A stretch of DNA of 36,983 bases from NCBI GenBank assembly GCA_013388985.1, contig JACAEF010000041.1, positions 1 through 36,983 of the forward strand, written 5' to 3'. Position numbers and translations under genes: made by a program. This stretch comes from Rhodocyclaceae bacterium (GTDB taxonomy: Bacteria > Pseudomonadota > Gammaproteobacteria > Burkholderiales > Rhodocyclaceae). Below, in pieces: positions 17,213 to 24,501 of this stretch (its first letter is position 1; the number at the start of each line of letters is the position of its first letter). The notes under the pieces were generated by a model. That model was not told where the DNA came from, searched no databases, and saw only the letters and a program-made list of their open reading frames with translations.

Positions 17213-18900
17213 CCCACATCACGGTCCGCCCCGTCCCCCAGCGTGCGCGGCTGATGCTGGAGCAATCCGGCGTGCATCCGCTCCTGGCGCGGCTTTACGC
17301 GGCACGCGGCATCACCACGGCCGACGAGCTCGACACCCAGCTCAAATCGCTGCTGCCTCCTGAAGGCATGAAGGGCCTCGACGCGGCGGCCGCCCTGCTG
17401 GCCGACGCCGTGCAGGCGGGCAGGAAGATCCTCATCGTCGCCGACTACGATTGCGACGGCGCCACCGCCTGCGCGGTGGGGATGCGCGCGTTGCGGGGGT
17501 TCGGTGCGGCGGTCGATTACCTGGTGCCCAACCGCTTCGAGACCGGCTATGGCCTCTCCCCCGAAGTGGCGCGGCTCGCGGCGGCCAGAAGTCCCGACCT
17601 GCTGGTCACGGTCGACAACGGCATCGCCAGCGTCGCCGGGGTGGCGGAAGCGAAGCGGCTGGGCATGCAGGTGATCGTCACCGACCATCATCTGCCCGGC
17701 CACGAGCTGCCGGCTGCCGATGCGATCGTCGATCCGAACCAGCCGGGCTGCCGCTTCGCGAGCAAGGCCATCGCCGGCGTCGGCGTGATGTTCTACGCGA
17801 TGCTCGCCTTGCGCGCGGAACTGCGGCGGCGCGGCCATTTCGCGTCCCGCCCGGAGCCCGCGCTCGCCAGCCTGCTCGATCTCGTCGCCCTCGGCACGGT
17901 CGCCGACGTCGTGCCGCTCGACCGCAACAACCGCATCCTCGTCGCCCAGGGGTTATCGCGCATCCGCCAGCGCCGCATGTGCCCGGGCATCGCCGCCCTG
18001 CTTTCGGTCGCCGGCCGCGATCCGGCCCGCGCCGGCACCTTCGACCTCGGCTTCGCCGCCGGCCCGCGCCTCAACGCGGCAGGACGTCTGGCCGACATGA
18101 GCCTCGGCATCGAATGCCTGATCACTGACGATCCGGGCCGCGCGCTCAACATCGCCCAGCAGCTCGACGCGATCAACCACGAACGCCGCGCCATCGAAGC
18201 CGAGATGCGCGAAGCCGCTGCGATCCACCTCGAAGAGTTCGATGCCGCCGAGCGCGCCAGCGTCGTGCTGTTCGATCCCGGCTGGCATCAGGGCGTGATC
18301 GGCATCCTCGCCGGGCGCGTCAAGGAAAGGCTGCATCGCCCCACCTTCGTCTTTGCGCGCGGCGAAGGCGGCGAGCTCAAAGGCTCGGGCCGCTCGATTC
18401 CCGGCTTGCATCTGCGCGACGCGCTCGATCTGGTCGCCAAGCAGCAGCCGGACCTGCTCAAGCGCTTCGGCGGCCATGCCGCCGCCGCGGGGCTGACGCT
18501 GATGGAGCGCGACCTGCCGGAGTTCGCAACCCTGTTCGAGCGAGTCGCGCGCAGCCTCCTATCCCCCGCGACGCTGACGCGCACGCTGGAAACCGACGGC
18601 GCGCTCGAAGCCGCCTACCGCGGCCTGGATACGGCGCGATTGCTGCAAGGCGCCGTCTGGGGGCAGGCATTCCCCGCGCCCCTGTTCGCCGACGAATTCG
18701 AGGTCGTGCAGCAGCGGCTGCTCAAGGACCGGCACCTGAAACTGACGCTGCAACAGGGCCGCGCGCGCTTCGAGGCGATCCGCTTCAATCACCCGGAGGG
18801 CGCCCCCGACCGCATCCGCGCCGCCTACCGTCTCGACATCAACGAATGGCAGGGGGAGACAAGCGTGCAGCTCGTGCTGGAGCATTTCGAGGCCGCATAA
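17209..18900 (+). CDS. recJ: Single-stranded-DNA-specific exonuclease RecJ
   Basis: A 563-aa DHH-family nuclease. Motif I is ILIVADYDCDGATA (Asp79, Asp81, Asp83 region), motif II VTVDNGI, motif III VTDHH (DHH at 159-161), motif IV around LGTVADVVPL, and the DHHA1/RecJ OB part has KGSGRSIPGLHLRDAL and FGGHAAAAGLTL. All metal ligands are visible and length matches the family (about 565-577). RecJ degrades ssDNA 5' to 3' in recombination, mismatch and base-excision repair. Start ATG overlaps the previous TGA. It is followed by a small conserved gene, not by prfB as in several relatives. Confidence 0.97.
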   Translation: MTHITVRPVPQRARLMLEQSGVHPLLARLYAARGITTADELDTQLKSLLPPEGMKGLDAAAALLADAVQAGRKILIVADYDCDGATACAVGMRALRGFGAAVDYLVPNRFETGYGLSPEVARLAAARSPDLLVTVDNGIASVAGVAEAKRLGMQVIVTDHHLPGHELPAADAIVDPNQPGCRFASKAIAGVGVMFYAMLALRAELRRRGHFASRPEPALASLLDLVALGTVADVVPLDRNNRILVAQGLSRIRQRRMCPGIAALLSVAGRDPARAGTFDLGFAAGPRLNAAGRLADMSLGIECLITDDPGRALNIAQQLDAINHERRAIEAEMREAAAIHLEEFDAAERASVVLFDPGWHQGVIGILAGRVKERLHRPTFVFARGEGGELKGSGRSIPGLHLRDALDLVAKQQPDLLKRFGGHAAAAGLTLMERDLPEFATLFERVARSLLSPATLTRTLETDGALEAAYRGLDTARLLQGAVWGQAFPAPLFADEFEVVQQRLLKDRHLKLTLQQGRARFEAIRFNHPEGAPDRIRAAYRLDINEWQGETSVQLVLEHFEAA

Positions 18901-18940
18901 CGGGTAAGATGTCCGCCCGCCCCCCATCGGAGAGAGAACC

Positions 18941-19222
18941 GTGAACAACGAAACCCTATCGAAGGAACAACGCATCCTGCGCGTGCTGCGCAAGGTGCTT
19001 GGCAACATCGTCAAGGACACCGCGCCGCGCCCCGGCCGGCCCAACCCGCTGCAGGAGAGCACGATCGAGGACATCCGCGGCCTCTTCGCGCTGATCGCCG
19101 AACGCGAGCGCGAGCTGGCGAACGAAGCCGGCATGACGGCGAAGGAACGGCCGTATTTCAGCGACGAGCCACAGAGCACGCATACGCTCAAGCTGCACCG
19201 GCCGGCAAAGAAACTCAACTGA
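18941..19222 (+). CDS. Small conserved protein of unknown function
   Basis: A 93-aa protein, start GTG with GGAGAGAG eight bases upstream. It has a helical N-terminus (KEQRILRVLRKVLGNIVKDTAPRPG), a Pro-rich NPLQESTIEDIRGLFALIAERERELA segment and a basic end KLHRPAKKLN. It looks like a betaproteobacterial conserved hypothetical; the pattern DTxPxPGxxxPL...T..DI...L.LI..RE.EL recurs in that group as I recall, but I cannot name a domain. No membrane segment or signal peptide. It follows recJ by 40 bp and is probably cotranscribed. Confidence 0.7.
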   Translation: MNNETLSKEQRILRVLRKVLGNIVKDTAPRPGRPNPLQESTIEDIRGLFALIAERERELANEAGMTAKERPYFSDEPQSTHTLKLHRPAKKLN

Positions 19223-19317
19223 AATTCGGCGCCGAAGGTGCGAGCAGCGGAGGGGGACCCGCCACAGGCGGGGGTGTTGCGACCGCGAGCGCCGCCGGCA
19301 CGGCACTCAGGTCCCCA

Positions 19318-19680
19318 TCAAGGCGCCGCGCGCGCCTGGTCGATCAGCTCGGCCAGCTGCTGCCGTTCCGCGGCATCCAGCCGGTCGATGTTCTTCTTCC
19401 AGTGGTAGGTCGAATAGTTCGCCTGCACGTATTGCCAGCCGAGCGCCCCATAGGCATCGACGCTGGCCTTGAGCTTGGGAATCGCCTCGACGACCCGCTT
19501 GAACTGCGTCCAGCTCAGGCGCTGCAAGCGCCGCTCGAGGTCGGCGCTATCCAGCGCCGCCACATCCTCCGCCTGGGGCCGTTGCGGCGCCGCGCGGCTT
19601 TCCATCGATACGGCCGGCACCGCCCAGAGCATGCCGAGCGACACGATCGCTGCGGCAAAACGCTTCGATGACATAGACAT
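19318..19680 (-). CDS. Small exported protein of unknown function
   Basis: A 120-aa protein starting MSMSSKRFAAAIVSLGMLWA, a typical Sec signal peptide with likely cleavage near PAVSMESRA. The mature part is helical and charged (LERRLQRLSWTQFKRVVEAIPKLKASVDAYGALGWQYVQANYSTYHWKKNI). No domain recognised. It ends just before the SRP of the recJ operon in convergent orientation and lies next to the integrated element; its upstream side abuts the attL region, so its original promoter may have been separated or kept, which cannot be told. Confidence 0.65.
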   Translation of the reverse strand: MSMSSKRFAAAIVSLGMLWAVPAVSMESRAAPQRPQAEDVAALDSADLERRLQRLSWTQFKRVVEAIPKLKASVDAYGALGWQYVQANYSTYHWKKNIDRLDAAERQQLAELIDQARAAP

Positions 19681-19707
19681 GGCTCCGACCGACCCCGGAA
19701 ATGGCAA

Positions 19708-19732
19708 GGGCCCAACACGCCGTGCTGGGCCC
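19708..19732. terminator. Strong hairpin next to attL
   Basis: GGGCCCA and TGGGCCC form a 7-bp stem with inner CACG/CGTG pairing. It sits 12 bp from the tRNA 3'-half repeat and was probably the terminator of tRNA-Asn before the element inserted. There is no strong T run on the minus strand. Confidence 0.5.
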
Positions 19733-19744
19733 CTGACCGTGTTC

Positions 19745-19789
19745 TGGCTCCCCGACCTGGGCTCGAACCAGGGACCTACGGATTAACAG
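19745..19789 (-). repeat. attL: 45-bp copy of the tRNA-Asn 3' half
   Basis: Identical over 45 bp to 32912-32956, the 3' half of the intact tRNA-Asn including CCA and anticodon loop part. Identity stops sharply on both sides. It marks the far end of the integrated element and is a tRNA remnant that lacks the 5' half. Confidence 0.95.
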
Positions 19790-19907
19790 ACCCCAAGTCA
19801 GGAGCGAGGGCGCATTCCAGCGAATTCTGGAAACTTTTCAACCAATTGATTTTAAATACTTTCAAACTGTTCCATCACCGCGCTTAGTTCTACGATGTTC
19901 TTGCCTT

Positions 19908-19948
19908 TTGTGTAATTTTCCATGCCCGATTACACAGGAATTACACAA
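19908..19948. promoter_or_regulatory. Candidate integrase arm-type sites, left end
   Basis: Two direct copies of ATTACACA(A/G) (19929-19948) and one inverted copy TTGTGTAAT (19909-19917). The 20-bp unit at 19929 is identical to 32844-32863 at the other end of the element. Confidence 0.6.
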
Positions 19949-20022
19949 GGATTCTGGCCCAAGGCCAGTATTGACAAAGGCTGGCGGGCAAGACGCGGCG
20001 GACAATCTTCTGCCAGTCTTGA

Positions 20023-20045
20023 AGAGTCGGCGCTGTCGGGACGGC
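20023..20045 (+). repeat. Dispersed 23-bp repeat, copy 4
   Basis: One mismatch (position 2). It lies 13 bp beyond the stop codon of the leftward Abi gene. Confidence 0.85.
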
Positions 20046-20058
20046 GGTAGCGGTGCAG

Positions 20059-20961
20059 CTACGCTCGCCAGAGCGGGCGATTGCGCCAGTCGACAGGAAA
20101 TCCAAGACGATCTGCCCGCACCTTGGGGTGCTCGGTCAGCAGATCGGCCAAGCGCTGGCCCCAATGGGTATCCGGCGAAACCACCTTCAACAGCACCTCG
20201 GCCATCACCGCCTGCGCGTAGAAGCGCATCGTGTCTTGCAACTCGGCCGCGTATTGCTTGGCCTGGATCGGCTTGATGGTGTAGGTGCGATTCCACAAAC
20301 GCTGGTGGTGGGCCGCCAGATTGCGCAGGTAGGACAGCGCGTGGAGCCACGAGGCGAGCACGGCACCATCCAGGCCGAAAGCCTTGGCGACGGGCTTCTG
20401 GTTCTGGCGGGTCAGGCTCTTGAAGGCTTGCGACACCGTACCGAAAGACAAGACCTCGAACACCATCCACGACGGTGGCAGTTCCGGGTCGCCATATTTG
20501 TCGTAGTAGTGCTTGATGAAGGTCTGGCGCATCGCGGCGCGCGACTTGTCGTGGCCGATGTCATCCTTGATGCGCTCGATGAATTTGTCGTGCCGGTAGC
20601 TGGGCACGAAATGAGCGGCATCCATGAACCAGTGTGGGCCGTGCAGTACGCTCATCGTCTGCGAAAACTGAGCGCGGAAAGCAACCTCGATGCGCTCTAC
20701 CGCATCCATCACCGCCAGCCGCAGCTTGCGGTCGAAAACGTAGAGGTCGAGGATGTCCTCGAAACTGACCCCATCGAGGAAGCGATGCGAGCCGTCGGCG
20801 TTGTAATTCACCTGAAACGGCAGCGCGTAACCGGCCAGGCGGTAGTAGCCGACAAAGCGCAGGTAATGCCTGGCGCGGTCCTCGTCGACGATCACCTGCC
20901 CGCGACGCTTCAGCAGCGCAATCTGATCGTCAATCGAGGTGGCAGGCTTGGCGAACTTCAT
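20059..20961 (-). CDS. Abi_2 (AbiD/AbiF) family HEPN ribonuclease
   Basis: A 300-aa protein with the Abi_2 pattern: KPATSIDDQIALLKRRGQ, FVGYYRLAGYALPFQ, GVSFEDILDLYVFDRKLRLAVMDAVERIEVAFRAQ and the catalytic HEPN motif R213-N-L-A-A-H218 inside LRNLAAHHQRLWNR. Abi_2 proteins give abortive infection against phage, and the HEPN R-X4-H motif marks metal-independent RNA cleavage. The ATG at 20961 is chosen because the family N-terminus starts there; the longer upstream frame runs through the leader hairpin. The gene sits directly behind a promoter and a structured terminator-like leader, the arrangement of the abiF RNA motif. Last gene of the element's cargo. Confidence 0.9.
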   Translation of the reverse strand: MKFAKPATSIDDQIALLKRRGQVIVDEDRARHYLRFVGYYRLAGYALPFQVNYNADGSHRFLDGVSFEDILDLYVFDRKLRLAVMDAVERIEVAFRAQFSQTMSVLHGPHWFMDAAHFVPSYRHDKFIERIKDDIGHDKSRAAMRQTFIKHYYDKYGDPELPPSWMVFEVLSFGTVSQAFKSLTRQNQKPVAKAFGLDGAVLASWLHALSYLRNLAAHHQRLWNRTYTIKPIQAKQYAAELQDTMRFYAQAVMAEVLLKVVSPDTHWGQRLADLLTEHPKVRADRLGFPVDWRNRPLWRA

Positions 20962-20965
20962 GGGC

Positions 20966-21018
20966 AATAAAAAACCCGCCGGGGTGCGCTTGCAAGCAGA
21001 GGCGTGGCGGGTGTTATT
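20966..21018 (-). ncRNA. AbiF-type leader RNA with terminator-like fold
   Basis: On the minus strand, ACCCGCC (21006-21012) pairs with GGCGGGT (20974-20980); the loop holds the 10-base palindrome GCTTGCAAGC that can fold or dimerise, and the outer stem is followed at once by six T. The U run ends eight bases before the abi ATG, leaving no normal ribosome-binding site. Position, size (about 50 nt), outer stem and U tail match the abiF RNA motif known upstream of Abi_2 genes. It probably gives a free small RNA by termination and limits toxin expression. Identity with the Rfam model was not computed. Confidence 0.7.
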
Positions 21019-21024
21019 AGATGC

Positions 21025-21054
21025 AGTATATGAGGCAGCCCCGGCGATGGTCAA
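21025..21054 (-). promoter_or_regulatory. Sigma70 promoter for the AbiF-type RNA and abi gene
   Basis: Minus-strand TTGACC (21049-21054), 18-base spacer, TATACT (21025-21030). Transcription would begin near 21018, about 6 bases before the outer hairpin stem. Confidence 0.75.
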
Positions 21055-21111
21055 GGCCAGAATGTTACGGGCAAATCTGGAGCAGTGCCGGAAAACCCTT
21101 GTGAATCTGCA

Positions 21112-21134
21112 AAAGTCGGCGCTGGCTAGACGGC
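21112..21134 (+). repeat. Dispersed 23-bp repeat, copy 5
   Basis: Perfect at all fixed positions; lies 33 bp beyond the stop of the leftward 278-aa gene and upstream of the abi promoter. Confidence 0.9.
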
Positions 21135-21167
21135 AGGCGATTTTGCGAAACAGATTGAGCCCCGCTG

Positions 21168-22004
21168 CTACCGGCCTGATCGCAGTTCCTTGAGTTTCAC
21201 CAGCATCGCCAGCGTGCGCTCGAACTTCCGGTCCAGATGGGTTTCGTAGCGGGCGATCTTTTCCAGCCGATGCACTTGCAAACCCTCGCCGATGGCCTGC
21301 GCCTTGATCGCCTCGTGATGCTGGGCTTGGCGTTGCATCGCAATGCAAAGCGGCATCAGGTGTTCGCGGATGAACTCGGCCAAGCCTTCCGCCGTGGCGG
21401 GATATTCCTCATCGTCGACATACTCCTGCCACCAGTCGCGCGAATCCGGCAGCAGCGCGCGCAGCGCCTTGTCATAGGCATCGTCACCGCCACGTCGCAG
21501 GATGGCGGCGGCCCTCTCGGTAGCCGCCAGATCGTGCTGAGCCTCGCGCTGCCTCTCGGTGACGTCGGCCGGGCTCATGCCCACCAGATCGCGCAAGTCG
21601 GTGCCCTGCTTTGGCAAGCCGCGTTCGAATGGCACAGCGGCCATGACCGGGCTGGGCGAATGCCAGTCCTCATCGTGACGATCATTCACCACGGACAGCA
21701 GACCGCGATTGATCGTAGCGCCCTCGGCGACCATGACCCGCCGCTTGCGCCACATGATGGCAGCCAGGTCTTCAACCAGATGCATTTCGGTCGCGCCAGC
21801 CGGCTGGTGCTCATCCACCAGCGCGGCCAGCAGATCGGCAAACTCGGCGGCGTCCTCGTGCGGCAGCACGGTGCAGCGCGAAAGGATGCCGTGCTTCACC
21901 GCATTGAAGCGCACGGCCTGATAGTTCGCCGACGGCGCGTGAATTGGCTCGGGTCGAATATGCCTGACGGATGGAGCGATTGGAACAGACTGGGTGGCGG
22001 TCAT
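21168..22004 (-). CDS. Unknown 278-aa protein with NAxKHG N-terminal motif
   Basis: Start ATG has GGGAG seven bases upstream. After a Pro/His-rich leader comes NYQAVRFNAVKHGILSRCTVL; an N-A-x-(K/R)-H-G-(I/L)-x-S motif recurs at the N-terminus of many unassigned island and phage-associated proteins. The remainder is mostly helical and charged (EHQPAGATEMHLVEDLAAIMWRKRR; ATERAAAILRRGGDDAYDKALRALL; LDRKFERTLAMLVKLKELR), with no membrane segment or catalytic motif I can identify. It lies between the toxin-antitoxin operon and the Abi gene, so a defence or mobility role is possible but not shown. Confidence 0.75.
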   Translation of the reverse strand: MTATQSVPIAPSVRHIRPEPIHAPSANYQAVRFNAVKHGILSRCTVLPHEDAAEFADLLAALVDEHQPAGATEMHLVEDLAAIMWRKRRVMVAEGATINRGLLSVVNDRHDEDWHSPSPVMAAVPFERGLPKQGTDLRDLVGMSPADVTERQREAQHDLAATERAAAILRRGGDDAYDKALRALLPDSRDWWQEYVDDEEYPATAEGLAEFIREHLMPLCIAMQRQAQHHEAIKAQAIGEGLQVHRLEKIARYETHLDRKFERTLAMLVKLKELRSGR

Positions 22005-22087
22005 GTGGCGACTCCCAATGATGATGGTGATGCCAGCGATTTTCCCAGACTATCGACCATCTTTCATTGCTTAGTCAAAGCTATCGA

Positions 22088-22110
22088 AAAGTCGGCGCTG
22101 GCAAGACGGT
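22088..22110 (+). repeat. Dispersed 23-bp repeat, copy 6
   Basis: One mismatch (last base T). Located 83 bp upstream of the leftward 278-aa gene. Confidence 0.85.
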
Positions 22111-22266
22111 ACCCACCTACTGACTGCCCGGCGCAGCCGGACAGCGAGCGTGCCAGCAGGCGCGCAAGCGCGGCCCGGATGTTGAGCGTAAGCCACCCAT
22201 CGCGCAGCGCTGACTGAAACCACGCGCAGCGCCGAATAACGGTGTTGGGACGGCCGGGGGCGCAAG

Positions 22267-22369
22267 ACATAACAGACCATTACCCGAACCCGCAGGGCGC
22301 GTCAGCGGTCGGCCACCAAGCGAAGTCCGGCGTAGCGACTGGCCGACTTTGGGTAATGCGCTGTTATGT
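22267..22369. repeat. Nested inverted repeats, integron attC-like
   Basis: Three nested pairs: ACATAACAG/CTGTTATGT, ATTACCC/GGGTAAT (each three bases further in on both sides) and GTCGGCCA/TGGCCGAC. Length 103 bp, unequal spacing on the two sides and an outer GTTATGT resembling a relaxed R' core site are attC-like. No integron integrase or cassette array is nearby, so this is only a resemblance. Confidence 0.4.
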
Positions 22370-22511
22370 TCAATCGCTTGCGATTTACCCCAGGCCGGCC
22401 TGGCTGCAATCGAGCACCGCGAGCAAGCCGGGGTTGAGGTAGCCGACGGAGCCGCGAGCGAAGCTGGCGGCGAAGGCGGCGGGCAGTATGCGACTACGCT
22501 AGCGGAGGGCA

Positions 22512-22534
22512 AAAGTCGGCGCTGCCGGGACGGC
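22512..22534 (+). repeat. Dispersed 23-bp repeat, copy 7
   Basis: Perfect at all fixed positions, in the non-coding stretch. Confidence 0.9.
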
Positions 22535-22883
22535 GATAGCGAGAGAGACAAAGCCGTGGCGCGCAGCGCGACGGCGTGGTGGAGTACGCGACACGGTAGC
22601 CACCTGCAAGCCGCAAGCCGGCGAGCAGCTTTACCGCTGGCCGGCGCAGTGGCGTAGCGGCGGCGGTGCAGGAGGGAATAGCGGTCGAGGTGCGCACAAA
22701 GCCAGGGCGCGGCCTTATGCGCGCTGGCGTGGATCAGTCCGTGACGCGGTAGCCCGGCAGGCGGCTTGCGGCGCCCGGTGACTCCTCCACGCGCCAGGAG
22801 CAAGCCGCATGACGGGCGTTCGGAGGGTGATGCGGAATTCGCGCGCTACGTCGGTTCGGGAACTGACACACTGGACGCAGTGA

Positions 22884-22906
22884 AAAGTCGGCGCTGGCGC
22901 GACGGC
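22884..22906 (+). repeat. Dispersed 23-bp repeat, copy 8
   Basis: Perfect at all fixed positions; ends 9 bp beyond the stop codon of the leftward SecB-like gene. Confidence 0.9.
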
Positions 22907-22915
22907 AAGCTGCCG

Positions 22916-23341
22916 TCAAAGTCCAAGCGGCAGGCCCTGAACCTGAAAGCCCATCGACATCAACTCGCGGCGAAAGTGGCTGGCGGCCAGCGGAAATGCC
23001 TGCGCTGCCAGCACATACTGATGTTGTTCCTGCTCGAAGCGTGGCAACAGTTCTGTCTCGGTCGTGCCCGGCGGGTAAGTGAAGCGCGCCTCATATTGCG
23101 CCGATAAATCGGCCAGCGACTGGTCCGGGGTCTCCTTGACGACGGCTTTACCATCCATGCGGATCGACACAATGGCCTCGAAGTTTCCCTCGGGTGTCGA
23201 AGGAACGCCCAAGCCGATTTCTATGGTTGGCGTCATCGAAAACATCACTTCCATGCGTTCGGTGCGCGGAAGCGCGTTGCGAGAATTGAACTCGATGACG
23301 CGAAACGTCATCAGGCGCGGGCGCAAGCTGGGATTGTCCAT
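22916..23341 (-). CDS. SecB-like chaperone of a toxin-antitoxin-chaperone operon
   Basis: A 141-aa protein, start ATG one base after the antitoxin TGA (a GTG at 23368 inside the antitoxin gene is the alternative). The middle holds FEAIVSIRMDGKAVV and SAQYEARFTYP beta strands, and the end AAQAFPLAASHFRRELMSMGFQVQGLPLGL matches the conserved C-terminal helix region of SecB-like proteins. In TAC systems such a chaperone protects an aggregation-prone antitoxin. Its place as third gene after MqsR and MqsA is the main support; sequence similarity alone is weak. Confidence 0.7.
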   Translation of the reverse strand: MDNPSLRPRLMTFRVIEFNSRNALPRTERMEVMFSMTPTIEIGLGVPSTPEGNFEAIVSIRMDGKAVVKETPDQSLADLSAQYEARFTYPPGTTETELLPRFEQEQHQYVLAAQAFPLAASHFRRELMSMGFQVQGLPLGL

Positions 23342-23342
23342 G

Positions 23343-23918
23343 TCAATGCAGTGTGCCGCGCAGCTCACCGTGCGGGGCGGAGTAAAGGATCATGCGGCGG
23401 ACGGTATGAGGTGCGTCTTCTTGCGATTGCATCTGCTTGACCACGAACTCGATGATGGCCGGGCGCAACTTAGCACGCATCGTGCGCGGCGGAATCTCCG
23501 CCGTCATACCCTTCAAGGCAACAAGCTCCGCGAACGCCTCCTCGCTTCGCTGCACCAGTCGTAACAGATTGTCCATCGACACTGAATGCACAACGTCATC
23601 CGTCTCGTATTTGCTGAAAGCCTTGGGGCCGCCACCGAACAGACGTGCCGCCTGATCCTGGGTGATGCCATACTGCTCGCGCAACGCGCGAATCTCGGCA
23701 CCGGTCAGCAGGCCATCGACCGACTTGCGAAAAGCCACCACGGCGCGCTTGTTGGCGCGGCTATCAGCGTCATCCGTGAGTTCAGAACCGCAGGCATCGC
23801 ACTCGGCAAAGCGCAGCGTTACCCTGCCTTGATGGCCGGCGTACTCGGTGACCGTATCCTCTACCCGCGAGGTCAAATGGCCCTCGCCGCACAGCGGACA
23901 CAGCGTTTTGTCGCTCAT
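23343..23918 (-). CDS. MqsA-type antitoxin with C-terminal extension
   Basis: A 191-aa protein, start ATG 23918 with GGGGAAG five bases upstream. The N-terminal zinc module has Cys7, Cys10, Cys40 and Cys43 (CPLCGEGHL and ECDACG). An Xre/HTH domain follows (LTGAEIRALREQYGITQDQAARLFGGGPKAFSKYETDDVVHSVSMDNLLRL), the MqsA fold with the GGGPKAFSKYE hallmark. E. coli MqsA ends near residue 131; here about 55 extra residues remain (PRTMRAKLRPAIIEFVVKQ...), fitting the chaperone-addiction tail of TAC antitoxins. It should bind the toxin and repress the operon. Confidence 0.88.
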   Translation of the reverse strand: MSDKTLCPLCGEGHLTSRVEDTVTEYAGHQGRVTLRFAECDACGSELTDDADSRANKRAVVAFRKSVDGLLTGAEIRALREQYGITQDQAARLFGGGPKAFSKYETDDVVHSVSMDNLLRLVQRSEEAFAELVALKGMTAEIPPRTMRAKLRPAIIEFVVKQMQSQEDAPHTVRRMILYSAPHGELRGTLH

Positions 23919-23932
23919 GATCTTCCCCGTCT

Positions 23933-24343
23933 CTAGCTCGATGTATGACAAGACACGATCAGAATCAGCTTGCCCGACTTACCCAATGCAAATTTCAAAA
24001 AGTACTCGATGCGAAAAGACTTACCGGCGGCTTCGATGAATTCAAGGCGCTTGAGCGTGTAGGCATCGCACGCCGCCCAGCTATTGCCGTTATCGCACCA
24101 TTCCGAATCCCGGTAATCTTGTTTCGTCAGTTCCCGAATCAAGCCGCCCACATCATCCGTATCAAACCCCAATTTGGCCACATCCTGCATGCAGCGGCGC
24201 GTCCAGAGATTCAAGCTGCCCGCTTGAAGCGTCAGCGCCTGCACGTCGGCAAGTGGATACAGCGGCCCGCCAGCGATTTTTCGGCTCTCGCCGTCCTTCG
24301 GTAAAACCCCATTGAAGGCCGACAAGTTTTTGAATGGTACCAC
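23933..24343 (-). CDS. MqsR-like mRNA interferase toxin
   Basis: A 136-aa protein encoded just upstream of the MqsA-type antitoxin, with a 14-bp gap. It contains GGPLYPLADVQALTLQAGSLNLWTRRCMQDVAKLGFDTDDVGGLIRELTKQDYRDSEW and an ending RIEYFLKFALGKSGKLILIVSCH, which follow the MqsR order (PxYPLxxV..L, LGFD..D....I..L...DFYKS, strand-rich C-terminus with phosphate-binding Lys). MqsR is a RelE-fold ribonuclease cutting at GC-rich trinucleotides. The start is GTG at 24343, inside a palindromic candidate operator. Toxin-first order is that of mqsRA. Confidence 0.82.
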   Translation of the reverse strand: MVPFKNLSAFNGVLPKDGESRKIAGGPLYPLADVQALTLQAGSLNLWTRRCMQDVAKLGFDTDDVGGLIRELTKQDYRDSEWCDNGNSWAACDAYTLKRLEFIEAAGKSFRIEYFLKFALGKSGKLILIVSCHTSS

Positions 24344-24350
24344 GATGGTA
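24338..24350. promoter_or_regulatory. Candidate MqsA operator at the toxin start
   Basis: TACCA-CGA-TGGTA is a 13-bp inverted repeat that includes the toxin start codon. MqsA binds short palindromes in its own promoter, so an autorepression site is plausible. Confidence 0.4.
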
Positions 24351-24501
24351 AGTTCCGTGTTCTTCCGTTAACGGCCAAGGAGGGCCAATAATGAGTGTGA
24401 AAACCTGTGGTTTCTGTGCGGCGGGCCGGCCAGTCGAATGCTATTAGCGAGCATTTTAAGCGGCACACAAGGGCGAGCCACCCCAAAGTTGGTGCTGATC
24501 A

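Larger units (their letters stand above)
22005..22915. other. 911-bp non-coding, inverted-repeat-rich stretch in the element
   Basis: No frame here has a convincing protein; the longest leftward frame (228 aa) is Arg/Ala/Ser-rich and crosses the repeats. Contents: three copies of the 23-bp repeat (22088, 22512, 22884), an attC-like paired inverted repeat (22267-22369), and a 9-bp stem GCGGCTTGC/GCAAGCCGC (22761-22808) with an inner CTCCT/AGGAG pair. It may be a scar of past insertions or a structured RNA region. Confidence 0.55.

Noticed and set aside
22117-22803. 228-aa leftward open frame in the island's non-coding stretch
   Set aside because: Arg/Ala/Pro/Ser-rich composition, no domain, runs through two dispersed repeats and the attC-like palindrome; G+C-rich DNA gives such frames by chance.
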